A program made the position numbers and the translations under genes. A DNA stretch of 64,000 nucleotides from Dysidea avara (lineage: Eukaryota; Porifera; Demospongiae; Dictyoceratida; Dysideidae). Location of the stretch: assembly GCF_963678975.1 (NCBI RefSeq), contig NC_089281.1, positions 3,678,449-3,742,448 on the forward strand, written 5' to 3'. This document shows, piece after piece, positions 1 through 10,728 of the stretch (positions within the stretch are counted from its first letter, which is position 1; each line of letters starts with the position of its first letter). Under the pieces are notes generated by a model that was not told where the DNA came from, made no database searches, and saw nothing but the letters and a program-made list of their open reading frames with translations.

Positions 1-911
1 CCCTCCCACCCTATTACTACCACCTGTGATATTATTACCCGCTCGAGAAAAGCTGCCCAAAACAGGGCTAATTTTGGGTATCACAAATGTATACACCCAC
101 TCAGTGATAGCTAGTAAATAGATGCATACTTGGTGCAAATTGTGTTTGCACAGCTGTAGGCACTGGGAAGTTATTACACAATGATTACTTAAAATCGCCA
201 TATCTCCTAACGAAGCTTTGTGCGTCGAAGCCGGGTTTTGTCAAATTCAGTCACATATAATCATATTATGTGGCCATGCATACAGTATGTGTCATTAGTA
301 GCTACTTAACTCATAATTCTTGATGAATCATAATCGATTAGCTAGTGCCGAATTTCAAAACAAAACAATTCTTGTTTGATTCAGTAGTTGCTCTAATGCC
401 ATGGAAGTAGGCTGTTTTTGCTGCAGTGACAGGAGAACTTGAGTTGTGACACTGGCTGGGTATAGAAGAGTAATCACGCTATAGTATAATCACAGCAGGA
501 GGTACACAAATATGAGATCACATGCTGAATGAGGCCAATACTAATGAGAACACTTGAAGAGCTGCTTTCAACCAGTCTTGCTCATTGTCACTCCTAGCAA
601 AGTTGCACTGACTATAGTGTAGAATGTCAAATAATGGATTCATGTTTCGACCATGCACTTGGCTCCCCGTGTCCAGCTTGTACCTTTACCGACGACTTCT
701 GACGCCTTCACTTGCTAGCTATACCGCCCATATAATGAAAATGCGCTATAGAGAAATACTCTGTTTCCAATTTCCTTATTTTCCATTTCCTAATTTCTCA
801 TTCCTCCTTTTAGTGACACCCCTTACACACATAAAATTAGTAATTTTTTAATGGCTTGTGATAGTCTGTTACAATTTATTTGTATATCATTTTATTTATC
901 ATTTACTCCAG
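1..911. other. No gene seen; probable intron
   Basis: I see no coding exon, RNA gene or bounded mobile element here. The stretch lies directly upstream of a terminal coding exon with a good acceptor (AG at 910-911), so at least its right part is probably the last intron of that gene. The only longish open frame (624-851) has no family signature and no splice context, and I treat it as chance. Confidence 0.5.
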
Positions 912-1055
912 GCCTACCACACAAATGAAAGAAGTCAGCAGAAACAGTTTAGAGGCATTTCAATTCTCATGAATGTAATTTCTTTTGTTGCCATCGCTTT
1001 AGTAGCAGTTATAGTTCCTATAACAATAACACAGGCACAAGCCATGCAGCCATAA
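912..1055 (+). CDS. Terminal exon of a CD225/dispanin-like membrane protein gene (partial)
   Basis: This is the last coding exon of a gene that begins left of the window. It opens in phase 0 after a pyrimidine-containing tract ending TTTACTCCAG and runs 47 codons to TAA. It starts AYHTNERSQQ, followed by a hydrophobic segment (about residues 19-40, LMNVISFVAIALVAVIV). The same architecture, Ala-Tyr opening, short polar linker and one membrane segment to the stop, occurs in the terminal exons at 27044-27178 and 51068-51181, so the three are paralogues. In the CD225 (IFITM/dispanin) family the second membrane segment follows a polar linker and a conserved LNI-like motif (here LMNVIS). The first half of the domain is not found in 1-911, which fits a large last intron (3.7 kb in the paralogue). 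A membrane role is inferred; the specific function is unknown. Confidence 0.68.
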   Translation, partial: AYHTNERSQQKQFRGISILMNVISFVAIALVAVIVPITITQAQAMQP

Positions 1056-1305
1056 TACACCATAATCTCATGGTGTGTACATGTGATCTATGTATATAAG
1101 TTTTGTAACATTTTTATTACATGTATTTATGATAATAATTACACAGTGAAATGGTGTGCATTAAAATTATGTACTCAGTATAAATGTAACGTACGCACCA
1201 CATGTTTGCAAAGCTTATTATACACAACATGTTTGTCCTGCAGGTAGTATACATGATACGCCATAGTTTGCATGATCGTATTAACATTTTGCCAAGTGTT
1301 ATTAT

Positions 1306-1615
1306 TATCTAATCAAAAACAGCCAAGCTGTAAAAAAAGGTGCGGCCCCTAAAAGGCTATGGTGAAAAAAGATGTGAAATCCAAGGTGGCGGCCAAGAAA
1401 TGGTTGTGATGGTAAGTTAATGGTAAAAATTTTAATAACAACAATTCATGTGAATTTGGCACCAAATTCACCTGAATTGTTGTTATTAAAATTTAACCAT
1501 TAACCTACCATCACAGCCATTTCTTGGCCACCACCTTGGATTTCACATCTTTTTTCACCATGGCCTTTTTGGGGGCTGCACCTTTTTTTACAGCTTGGCT
1601 GTTTTTGATTAGATA
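1306..1615. mobile_element. Long-hairpin element T1 (about 310 bp)
   Basis: An almost fully palindromic element. The left arm begins TATCTAATCAAAAACAGCC and the right arm ends with its reverse complement, meeting near 1461. No transposase is present, so this is a foldback/MITE-type non-autonomous element. A related, more decayed copy lies at 57343-57576: the two share the GCCAAGCTGTAAAA end and an internal GGCCAAGAAATGG block. Transcribed, it would fold into one long stem. Confidence 0.75.
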
Positions 1616-1732
1616 TCACTTCTTTTTGTATTTATATACCCCCAAAGCTGGCCATAGGCCGGCTTTTGGGCTTTTTAAACCTATCCTTTTTCTTTACCAC
1701 AGGAAGAATAAAAAGACAAAGCAGATTTTTAA

Positions 1733-1934
1733 TACTTCATGCCTAATCCATGTCTTAATGGTGGAAACTGTGTAAATATCACTGGTGGCTACATGTGTGA
1801 TTGTGTAGCAGGATTTACCGGTGTTAACTGTACTACAGATATTAATGATTGTGATCTTGATCCTTGTGATAATAATGGAACTTGTATTGATGAAGTTAAT
1901 GGCTACACGTGCAATTGTAGAGCAGGATTTACTG
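1733..1934 (+). pseudogene. Fragment of an EGF-repeat gene
   Basis: An open frame from 1739 encodes one complete EGF-like repeat (NPCLNGGNCVNITGGYMC, then CDCVAGFTGVNC). A second calcium-binding-type EGF repeat follows (DINDCDLDPCDNNGTC... CNCRAGFT) and breaks off before its last cysteine. The Asp-Ile-Asn-Asp-Cys start of repeat 2 is typical of EGF_CA in extracellular or membrane receptors. A TAA lies six bases upstream of the ATG with no AG between, so no acceptor can supply an upstream exon in frame. To the right the sequence changes abruptly into antisense LRR sequence at about 1935. It is best read as a truncated, displaced exon rather than a working gene. Confidence 0.72.
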
Positions 1935-2889
1935 CATCAGCAATTTTTAGCTCTGATTTGATTGTTGCTAATATCAAGAGACAGCAAAGATGATATACAT
2001 CTCAATGCATTGGCAATTTTCTTGATTCCTAATTCTTGTATATTACAATTGTTCAAAAGCAAATGTTGGAGAGATGGATTGTTTTTGATAGCAGATGCAA
2101 TTGCAACAGAAGCTTCATCAGCTGTTGCTGCTTAGATCTAAATGCCTTAAACAACCAAATAGTTTTAGGGGTGGCACAATTTTGCTAAATGACTAGTTCA
2201 AACACACAATGACTCAATAATAAATGTGTTATGATTTTGTTGCTATGAAATACTTTATCCAGTTCAATGGCAGCCATTTTGACTATAAAACTGTAACTAA
2301 CATCAAAATAAGACAAACACATTTCTGTATTTTGTAAGGTTTTGAAAACTGCAACAAGGCTAACAGCATCAATGAGATATGTTGAGATGCCTCAGTTTTA
2401 CATTTGCTCTAATTACTTGCGCCTGCATTTACAATTGTATTCCCACTGACCTTTAGATGACAGTATTTGATTCAATATTGACATACTGTAGTATGCTTAT
2501 CTGATAAACCCATTCAAAATTTGAAGAAATCCAGACTCTGATAAGTAGCAATATGATAAATCAATGTATTATAACTTTAAGTGATCAACAAATGATGCTA
2601 TGATACCTTCTGTAGAAGGTGTGATGATGTTTGAGCTCAAATTCAGGAATTTCAATGCAGAATTTTGTCTAGCAGCTGAAAGTATAATTGAACTTGTATC
2701 TGGTCTTAAGCAGTTGTGAAGGTGCAACTGCCTTATTGCATGATTACTATAAATAACATCTCCAATCTTTGTGGTTACCTGTTGTGTGATGCTGTTATTG
2801 CCGATTACACTAAAGAATTGATTTTTACCAATGCATCAGCTATTGCTACAACCGCATGATCTTGTAAACTGCAATCATTTAAATTTAAA
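1935..2889 (-). pseudogene. NLR-type leucine-rich-repeat pseudogene
   Basis: Read on the minus strand, this stretch encodes successive ribonuclease-inhibitor-like LRR units. Examples are LEHLNLNDCSLQDHAVV near 2889-2830, QLHLHNCLRPDTSS and LKFLNLSSNIITPSTEG near 2740-2620, and LQHLLLNNCNIQELGIKK near 2075-2020. The LxxLxLxxC spacing is the kind found at the C-terminus of NLR receptors, which are greatly expanded in sponges. Several in-frame stops (for example after KINSL, VDHLKL and SNNQIRAKNC) and frame changes interrupt it, so it is dead as read. It meets a plus-strand LRR frame at 2890-2899, implying an inversion or head-to-head join. No NACHT or death-fold segment is visible. Confidence 0.72.
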
Positions 2890-2898
2890 TGTTCCAAC

Positions 2899-3261
2899 AT
2901 GTTATTGCTGATTACTGAAGCTATTTCACCAGCAGATATAGTGTCTATTGTATTAAAACTCATATCCAAATACTATACAACATTGGAATACCTTGACATA
3001 TCAAATTGTAGTTTAGAAGAAACTAGACTGTTATCTTTACTTGCTTCAGTTCAAAATACTATTTTCTTGCAACATTTATGTTTAAATTCAACTAAGGTTA
3101 CTACACAATTGGCAGAGGCAGTAGCAGAAATTCTTTGCAATAGTTATAAATATATGAATTATCTCAGTTTGCAAAAATGTGAATTGTCAGCATCTCAAAT
3201 AAAAATTATTGCTAAAGCGCTTAAAAAAGTGTCAAGTCTTGCTGAACTCACTACATGGTGA
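2899..3261 (+). pseudogene. LRR fragment of an NLR-like gene
   Basis: An open frame of 120 codons containing three or four RI-type LRR units: LEYLDISNCSLEETRLL, LQHLCLNSTKVTTQLAEA and MNYLSLQKCELSASQIK. It has no N-terminal domain and no obvious acceptor, and it ends a few codons inside the neighbouring minisatellite (stop TGA in the first repeat unit). The frame itself is clean, so it could be an exon of a longer gene whose other exons were lost at the 2890 junction. Because both sides are rearranged I call it a gene fragment. The LRR class is secure; its activity is not. Confidence 0.65.
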
Positions 3262-4059
3262 TTTGTTTGTAGCTGATCTCTCTACAGGGTGATTTGTTTG
3301 TAGCTGAACTCTCTGCTGGATAATTTTCTTGCAACTGAATTCCCTATATTGTGTCTAGGTGATCTCTCTACATGGTGATTTGTTTCTAGCTGATATCTCT
3401 ACAGGATGGTTTCTTTGTCACTGAACTCTCAACAAGGTGAGTTGTTTCTAGCTGATCTCTCTACAGGGTGATTTGTTTCTAGCTGATCTCTGGTTTCTTT
3501 GTCACTGAACTCTCTACAAGGTGACTTGTTTCTAGCTGATCTCTCTACAAGGTGACTTCCTCTAGCTGATCTTTCTACAGGTTGATTTGTTTGTAGCTGA
3601 ACTCTGTACAGGGTAATTTGTTTGCACTCTACAGGGTGATATAGCTGATCTCTCTACAGGATGGTTTCTTTGTCACTGAACTCTCTACAAGGTGGTTTGT
3701 TTCTAGCTGATCTCTCTACAAGGTGACTTCCTCTAGCTGATCTTTCTACAGGTTGATTTGTTTGTAGCTGAACTCTCTACAGGATGATTTGTTTGCAGCT
3801 GAACTCTCTACAGGGTGCTAGCTGATCTCTCTACAGGATGGTTTTCTTTGTCACTGAACTCTCTACAAGGTGACTTGTTTCTAGCTGATCTCTCTACAAG
3901 GTGACTTCCTCTAGCTGATCTCTCGACAGTGAGGGTGACTTGTATCTAGCTGAACTATCTACAGGATGATCTATTTGTAGCTGAAATCTCTATAGGGTGA
4001 CTTGTTTCTAGCTGAACTCTCTGCAGAGTGGGTTCTTTGTAGCTGAACTCTCTACAAGG
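3241..4059. repeat. Minisatellite, about 31-bp unit, block 1
   Basis: Imperfect tandem copies of a unit around AGCTGAACTCTCTACAGGG followed by TGATTTGTTTGT, about 31 bp. Variants alternate between GCTGATCTCT and GCTGAACTCT and between GGTGATTTG, GGTGACTTG and GGATGGTTTC. The array starts inside the 3' end of the LRR frame. It is not a CRISPR array: there are no unique spacers and the units drift continuously. Confidence 0.9.
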
Positions 4060-4567
4060 CAGGGGCGGATCTAGTGGGGTTTCTGAGGTTTCCAGAAACT
4101 GGTCAAGTGTATTCAGGTAATCAAAATTATAATTTACAGTGGTTTGCAATGGTACAAAAGTTCAGATCGAAATACTCTAATAGAGCAGTCAACCACTCTA
4201 ATAGAACAGCCACATTTTGTATTTCTGCTAGGTACTTTACTTACCTGTGCCAACACAGTAAAAAAATTGTCCGAAATCTTATAACAGAGTGTTAAAATCT
4301 GAAAATCTTTCTAGGGGCATGCCCCAAGAACAACATCCATGTCTGTTGTACTGTTTAACTCTTTAGCCTGCACCTGATACTGCACCAGAAGCAAGCAGCC
4401 TACACTGTACCTAACATAATTCTAGTTTAAACTGTTAATATTGCTACCAGATTCAATTTCAAATTACACAATTTTCTGGAAAATCTTGCCCCCATACCCT
4501 CTAGATTTAAATTTGTGTAAAGCAAAAGTTTGGAAACTAGTCACCAAAATTCCTGGGGCCGCCCTTG
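4060..4567. mobile_element. Family A non-autonomous element, copy A1
   Basis: The left end is CAGGGGCGGATCTAG and the right end CCGCCCTTG. It splits the minisatellite and is flanked by a 5-bp direct repeat CAAGG (4055-4059 and 4568-4572). Its interior holds the paired CTCTAATAGAG module (about 4170-4205). There is no coding capacity. The ends match other copies at 10376, 22208, 30631 and 35829, and resemble the transposase-carrying element at 6882-8020. Confidence 0.8.
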
Positions 4568-5635
4568 CAAGGTGCATGACTTCTTCTAGCTGATCTCTCT
4601 TTAGGGTGACCTGATCTCTCTGTAGGGTGACTTTTATCTAGTTGAACTCTCTACAGAGTGATTTGTTTGTAGCTGAACTCTCTACAGGGTAATTTATTTG
4701 CAGCTGTACTCTATGCAGGGTGATTTGTTTGTAGCTGAACTCTCTATAGAATGGTTTCTTTGTAGCTGAACTCTCTACAAGGTGACTTGCTTCTAGCTGA
4801 TCTCTCTAGACTGTGACTTCTTCTAGCTGATCTCTCTACAGGGTGATTTGTTTGTAGCTGTAATCTCTTGTTTCAAACTGAAGGGTAACTTGTTTGTAGC
4901 TGAACTCTCTACAGGATAGTTTCTTTGTAGCTGAACTCTCTACAGAGTGATTTTTTTGTAGCTGAACTCTATATAGGGTGATTTGTTTGTACCTGAACTT
5001 TCTACAGGGTGATTTGTATATAGCTGAACATTCTGCAGGGTGATTTGTTTGTAGTTGATCTCTCTACAGGGTTTCTTTGCAGCTGAGATCTCTACAGGGT
5101 GACTTCTTCTAACTGAGCTCTCTCTTGTATCTAGCTGATCTCTCTACAGAGTAATTTGTTTGTATAGTTGAACTCTTTACAGGGTGGCTTTGTGGTTGCT
5201 GAACTCTCTACACGGTGACTTGTTTGTAGCAAACTTCTCTACAGAGTGACTTGTTTGTAGCTGAATTCTCTTCAGAGTGATTTACTTGTAGCTGAACATT
5301 GTATAAACTATAAAGTGACTCGTCTGTAGCCGAACTCTCTACAGGGTTACTTGTTTGCAGCTGATCTCTATAGGGCCACTTGTTTGTATAGATGAACTCT
5401 CTACAGGGTAGTTTCTTTGTAGCTGAACTCTCTACACAGTGACTTTTTTATAGCTGAACTCTCTTCAGTGTGACTTGTAATGTTCTGAATCACTACAGCA
5501 ATATATTTGTAGCTGAGCTCTCTATAAGGTGACTTGCTTCTTGCTGAACTGTCTATAAGATTAACTGTTTGCAGCTGAACTCCCTACAGAATAACTTGCA
5601 ATGTAATAGAATTCTATAATGGAGTAAATAAATTA
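4568..5635. repeat. Minisatellite, about 31-bp unit, block 2
   Basis: Continuation of the 3241-4059 array after the inserted element. Units are more diverged towards the right end, with many single-base changes and indels, and the array fades out near 5630 into a CTCTATTAG-type module. Confidence 0.88.
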
Positions 5636-6876
5636 GCTGAATGCTCTATTAGGGTGACTGTTCTATTAGAGTATCTCGATCACTTAATAGCTATAAAATC
5701 AAAAGTAAAGTTAAACCGTCTAGATTCGCCACTGCATGAAACTGTCAGGACTTGAAAAGCCGCTAGTTAGCTAGCCTAGGCTAGCTAGTTGGTCAACCGG
5801 AAGGTTTTAAAATGAATTTTTATCATCTCCAGGCCCATAACCAGGATTTGTCAAAGGGGGGTTCAACTTTGACACGGAAGGCGTTTACAGTAGTGGGGGT
5901 CTGGGGGCACAGCCCCCAGCTGCTGACAACACTTTAATATTTGACTTCTCCTAAATGGTCTAAAATTGATAGTACACACTAATGACTCCAAAGAGCAGTT
6001 GTAAGTGTATAATTCTGACTAAGATCCCTTCAAATCTGACATATACTGAAGTTAATCTCAACTTTAGTATGTGCAGCAACTGCACATGCTTGGGTTAATT
6101 TTAGTAGCTTAACTAGATACATTTCTTCTATACATTGAAATAATCAACACATGAAGTTATCCATTTACTATCTACTTATCAGTGTTTTGCTCAGTATTCC
6201 GCTACTCAATCGATAGCTATTATTCCTTTGTGTCAATGATGACACCTCGTGTTGTAGCATACACCATCACTGTGTCATGGATTCCGGCTGTTGGCCTTGC
6301 CACTCCCTAAGCTTTTCAATCCTGGTGATTACACAAAAGTATAGCATGCAGAGTACAATATCTGCCAATCATATGGAAGGAAAGACTGCTTGTTTTTACA
6401 CTACATGTCATCGCTTCTAGCAATGACAATTAAATGTTTATTTGGCCATATATGGCATGCATACAAGTGCATACAAGTGCACGAGCAAAATCATTGAAAA
6501 GAAAACCAGCTATAGCTATCAGGAGTCAACACTGATCTTAAACAAGTTACAATCAAGAGACATGACGATAACATAAGTGATAGTTAGTTGTTCTTGGTAG
6601 CACACTTACTAGTGTCACTACTGCATTTTCCAGCAAGAGCAACAGAATTAACGGCTACATTCTATAAACAATTCATGGAGCTAGTTTTTTCACAAATAAT
6701 GGCTACATCGCATGTCTTCCTTATTGATTAATGGATTGCAAACATGTGAACCAGTGATTAAGTTGCTGAAGAATGTTGTTCCCAATTGCAAACTTAATCC
6801 AGTAGCTGTGTATTACTGCTGCAAATTAAATTACTATTCAATCTATGCACACACAGAGAACCATCATTATTAACAT
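5636..6876. other. Intergenic, degraded repeats only
   Basis: It contains a degenerate copy of the CTCTATTAGAGTATCTCGATC module at about 5650-5685. A G-rich stretch (about 5820-5935) resembles the end region of family A elements. The rest shows no gene or bounded repeat to me. Confidence 0.5.
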
Positions 6877-6881
6877 TGTTG

Positions 6882-8020
6882 CAGGGGCTGATCCAGAAAT
6901 AAATGAAAGGGGGTGGCTGGCTTAGTTTCATGCTTTTGCTAGTTTTTTATACAACAAGCACTGCCATATAGCTAATAAGTGGGGATTTATCAAAGTGTTA
7001 GTGTTAATAGGTTCAGTGTGCATTGCATGCTCTTGCTAGGGGGGTCTGGGGGCATGCCCTCCCCCCTGGAAAATATTGAAATTTCCCTCCTGAGATTGAA
7101 TCTGGAAGTGATTTTGACTGAAAATTATAAATGTAAATTAATAAATTAATTTTGTGTTGGCCACTAGTACTGAACCTAAAGAAACACTGGTGACATGCTA
7201 GTACCTATTATAACTAAAACTCACTACAATTTTTGAATTGTATCCTTACCTGGCCATGCATGGTTAAGACTTGGGAACAGATTTGTTTACCTGCTGATAA
7301 TGACAGTGAAATTTATCCTAATAGAAATAACTAGAATTGGGATTCTGAATCTCGAAGTACTGCCAATGGATTAAAGCATATTTTACAAGCTTTGAGCATG
7401 TGGTTACATTTTTGCTGTCAAAAGAATTATTAGAGCCAATTAAGCCAATTGCAGCATGCTTACAAGGATGACTATATACAAGAAGTATAGCTATTTTGGT
7501 TTTAACATAATTGATGAGGTCAAGGAGCATTACAAGCAACTTCGTGAAAATACAAATGCTGAGCATAATCAAATTTATCATAAAGCTTTAAAGCTGTGCA
7601 GAGATATTGGCAGCAATGAAAGAATGCCCCGTGTTATAAGAGGTCGTCAAACTAGACCAAACCCTACAGTAAGTTCACTAACTGATTACTAGAGAGTCAC
7701 AATTACTATTCCATTGTTAGACTCAATCATCACCTTTTCTTGTATCATTCATGGCTGCTCACCACTATGAATCAATGATGAAAGACTGGGTAACCTCGGA
7801 GTGTTGGTAATGCAGGATTTAGTTTCCCACTGAATGTTGAACAAATAATGTAAGGATTTTGTGACTGAACATAACAGAAAAATGTGTACTAGTGTTTTAT
7901 ATGATTAGTATTAGTATGAGTACTTTAGCTATTAATGCTTTGATTTGCATGTGTAAGTAAAATAGTTCAATTCATGGTGGGTGGCTAGCCACCTCATCCA
8001 CCCCCCTGTATCAGTCCCTA
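6882..8020 (+). mobile_element. hAT-type transposon with transposase remnant
   Basis: The left end is CAGGGGCTGATCCAG and the right end CTGTATCAGTCCCTA. A 5-bp duplication TGTTG flanks it (6877-6881 and 8021-8025). Inside lies a decayed plus-strand transposase exon. The ends are close to those of the short family A elements, and the TSD length is the same, so this copy is a plausible relative of the autonomous partner that mobilised them. It inserted at the very tip of the GTGTTGGG-type element H1. Confidence 0.75.
7338..7730 (+). pseudogene. hAT-superfamily transposase (DUF4371/ZMYM1-like) pseudogene
   Basis: The segment reads WDSESRSTANGLKHILQAL, then in another frame LSKELLEPIKPIAACLQG. 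Next, open from 7456, come FNIIDEVKEHYKQLREN and IGSNERMPRVIRGRQTRPN, and after a TAG stop RVTITIPLLDSII. This order of motifs matches the RNase-H-fold region of the DUF4371 hAT transposases found in ZMYM1-like proteins: a WD(S/T) start, an LQG motif, an E-rich linker and a PRxxxRQxxRxN motif. At least two frameshifts and the TAG at 7690-7692 inactivate it. DNA-binding BED/zinc-finger and C-terminal dimerisation parts are missing. Confidence 0.78.
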
Positions 8021-9706
8021 TGTTGGGAGTAACGCGTTACGTAATATTGTTAGGCGCAATCTGTGAATTTGTGCAGTTTATAAATTGCGCTGCGCATTTT
8101 GTGAATTCATAAAATGCGCAACAATTTATAAATTGTTGCGCAGTTTGTGAACTACCGTAAGAGCTGCGCATTTTATGAACTGGGTACCGCCGTTACGTTC
8201 TTGGCCGATTCAAGTACGTATCACAGGGAGGAATGACAGGCTTCTTTTACCCCCTTTTACCCGACTATCTCTCCTCCAAGGTTCCTTTGCGTACTCTGCA
8301 GCTGGCCTGGATAGGTGCACTGTCTTTCTCTCTCAGTGTTGCGCTGCGTATACTACAGCATTTGTAGTAGGCTAATCCATTCGTTTTGATCAGCTGATAT
8401 TGATGGGCACAGTCCAGCCTGCATGTTTTACTTTTCCTAGCAGTTGTCCAGCACATGCAAGCACTGCACATGCTGCACCAGTAATGAAATGAATGTCAGC
8501 ACATAAGGTTTGGTACATTGTAACTCAAGTCCAACATCATATCTTTAACGTCCAGCCTTAAATGGTAATGTAGTTAGTTTCACTGACTCTCACATTATCC
8601 CATGCACCCAGATGTAACACAACACGTGGTTAGCTACATAATGTCACCTCTCCCGGTGTAATACAGTTATTAGTGCAAACATATAGTGTTTGGAATCAGG
8701 TATGCTGTGTTACACATATAGCTAAGTATGCTCCAATACATGAGTTACAAAGGTACAGCTCCATTTGATGAGCAGCAAGACCCAGAAAAGTTGTATCCAT
8801 TTTCATCTTGCCTGGCTATAACCACATGTCTTCCTAAACACCGTTCATGGTACCCACATGAACAACTATTGCACCTGACCTATGGAATCCATACATTAAT
8901 TTGTATGCATAACTAGACCTCACCATGTCAGTTGTATCATCATCCAAACTAATCATCCCACAAGATTGACAATAGTCATCCATGCAATGATTCTAAATAA
9001 ACAAACATTATAATGCATGTGACACATCATAACTCATCGGTATATACAACAGATGATGAAAAGAAATTTGCTGGTTCACCAAAAAATCCAACTATTCATC
9101 AAGAAGGTTATTTAAGCTAATATAGATACATTTTACCACAACATGAACAAACACGTACATGTTTACTTAATGATACAAATGACACAATGTGATGATGTAT
9201 ATCGAACTGATTGCTGAAGCAATTAATAGGTGCATAATTATAATAATTTTTGAGGGAAGCCATTACATGGTGCTAGCTACCACAAATCTACACCTTCCGC
9301 TGTCAGCAAAGATACAAAAAGGAGGACTCAAGTAGGTCCATGGTGTTCTCATTATACGTACTGCAGTATGCCAAATTAAGGTACCAAGCAATGTTGAACA
9401 GTGAAGAACTCAAGCCCGTAGCAGGGGGTCTGTTCCAGGTAGTTGTAAAGCTGAGTACCGTGTGCAAATTACACACATGGTCTTACTAGGGGGTCTGGAG
9501 GCATGCCCCTACAGATTCCTTTTGAGATCACGTACTGACTGCTCTATTAGAACAAATGACTGTTCTATTAGAGTGTCGTAATCCTTTTGCAAACTAATAT
9601 ATCAGAAAATTGATAGGTGGGCTCCATAAATTGATAGGTCGATGGGGACTTGGTCTCTTGCAAAAATATCAGCTAAAATCCAGCCAGCCTTCACAACTTG
9701 GCATTA

Positions 9707-10260
9707 TTACAAACTTGGGAACTGGACTACTTGTTCAGTACAGAATATTGGTATCACCCATCTCCACAACGTATGACTAGTGGCTATAAATTTTTGTGAT
9801 GCTTGAGAATATGATAGCATACATAATTCACTATACTTCCATATCTCTGCAAGTATTTTCTTGTAGTCTACATGTCCATTTTCAGTTGAATGCACACGCT
9901 CTACTATATATGTCATAAAATTTCCGCAACTGTTGCAACTAAATGATGGTCATTCTCATTCTGTAATTACAAAATTTTGTGAAGGGCAGGCACAAAGTTT
10001 CTTACCCTTTGTTTGTTCCAACTTCAGCTCTGGGTAGTTTAACAAAACAAACTTCTTGGTTGTAGTAATGAAAGTCAGGGCTAATTAGAGCATCACTTCT
10101 TTCCACTCCATTCAAAACGGTCTGATATCAAACATGATCTTCTGCACCTTCTCCTCCGTTACTGTTTTGTTTTGCTTTTTGGAGGTGTGATTGGGACCAA
10201 GATATTTTCCTCTACAGAACCTTTCGAATAGCCGGCTCTCTGTGACCCTCTTTTGACGTA
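9707..10260 (-). pseudogene. Unrecognised minus-strand exon-like segments inside element G
   Basis: On the minus strand, about 10115-10005 reads GVERSDALISPDFHYYNQEV... up to a donor-like G|GTAAGA. A 45-bp gap ending in a TTACAG acceptor follows, then ENDHHLVATVAEIL, and after a frame shift an open stretch (9916-9707) starting MTYIVERVHSTENGHVDYKK. Upstream, 10260-10160 is open as YVKRGSQRAGYSKGSVEEN. The splice-like boundary and conserved-looking composition suggest a real but broken gene. I do not recognise the family. It may be the transposase of G or a captured host fragment. Confidence 0.35.
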
Positions 10261-10375
10261 CCTCACAAACTCATAGTGAAATTCACACCTCGCATACACT
10301 GCCACGAGGAAATCTCGTGATCCAACACTTGGAACGACAGTAGGTCAGCAACCGATACAACAGGCTGTATGTGTC

Positions 10376-10691
10376 CAGGGGCGGATCCAGGCTTTTAAAA
10401 AGGGGGGTTCCACTTTGAAATTGCAACTCTGGCCTAGCTGTATAAGTTGAAGACCAAAAAAAAAAAGTCATCACCTGCTGACAATAGCTGCCACCTCACC
10501 AACTATATTTCCTTCCTTATTTATAACTAGATATATAGCTTGCTACACTGCTCCTCAAAAGACCACTGTGACTGCTCTATTAGAGTATCTCGATTTGACT
10601 GCTCTATTAGAGTATCTCGAGTGAGAAGGCTTTTCAAAAGGGGGGTTCCATGGAACCTTTGGAAATCCCCCCCCCCCTGGATCCGCCCCTG
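10376..10691. mobile_element. Family A element, copy A2 (316 bp)
   Basis: Ends CAGGGGCGGATCCAGG and CCTGGATCCGCCCCTG are perfect inverted repeats. GTGTC flanks both sides (10371-10375, 10692-10696), giving a 5-bp TSD. The interior has the GAAGACC-poly(A) module and two GACTGCTCTATTAGAGTATC modules in direct orientation. This is the clearest full-length copy in the window. Confidence 0.9.
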
Positions 10692-10728
10692 GTGTCGCAT
10701 CTCGCCTTGCCATATGGCAGCACGGCAC

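Noticed and set aside
3241..5635. CRISPR-like array
   Set aside because: Units are contiguous and gradually diverged, with no constant-length unique spacers, in a eukaryotic context.
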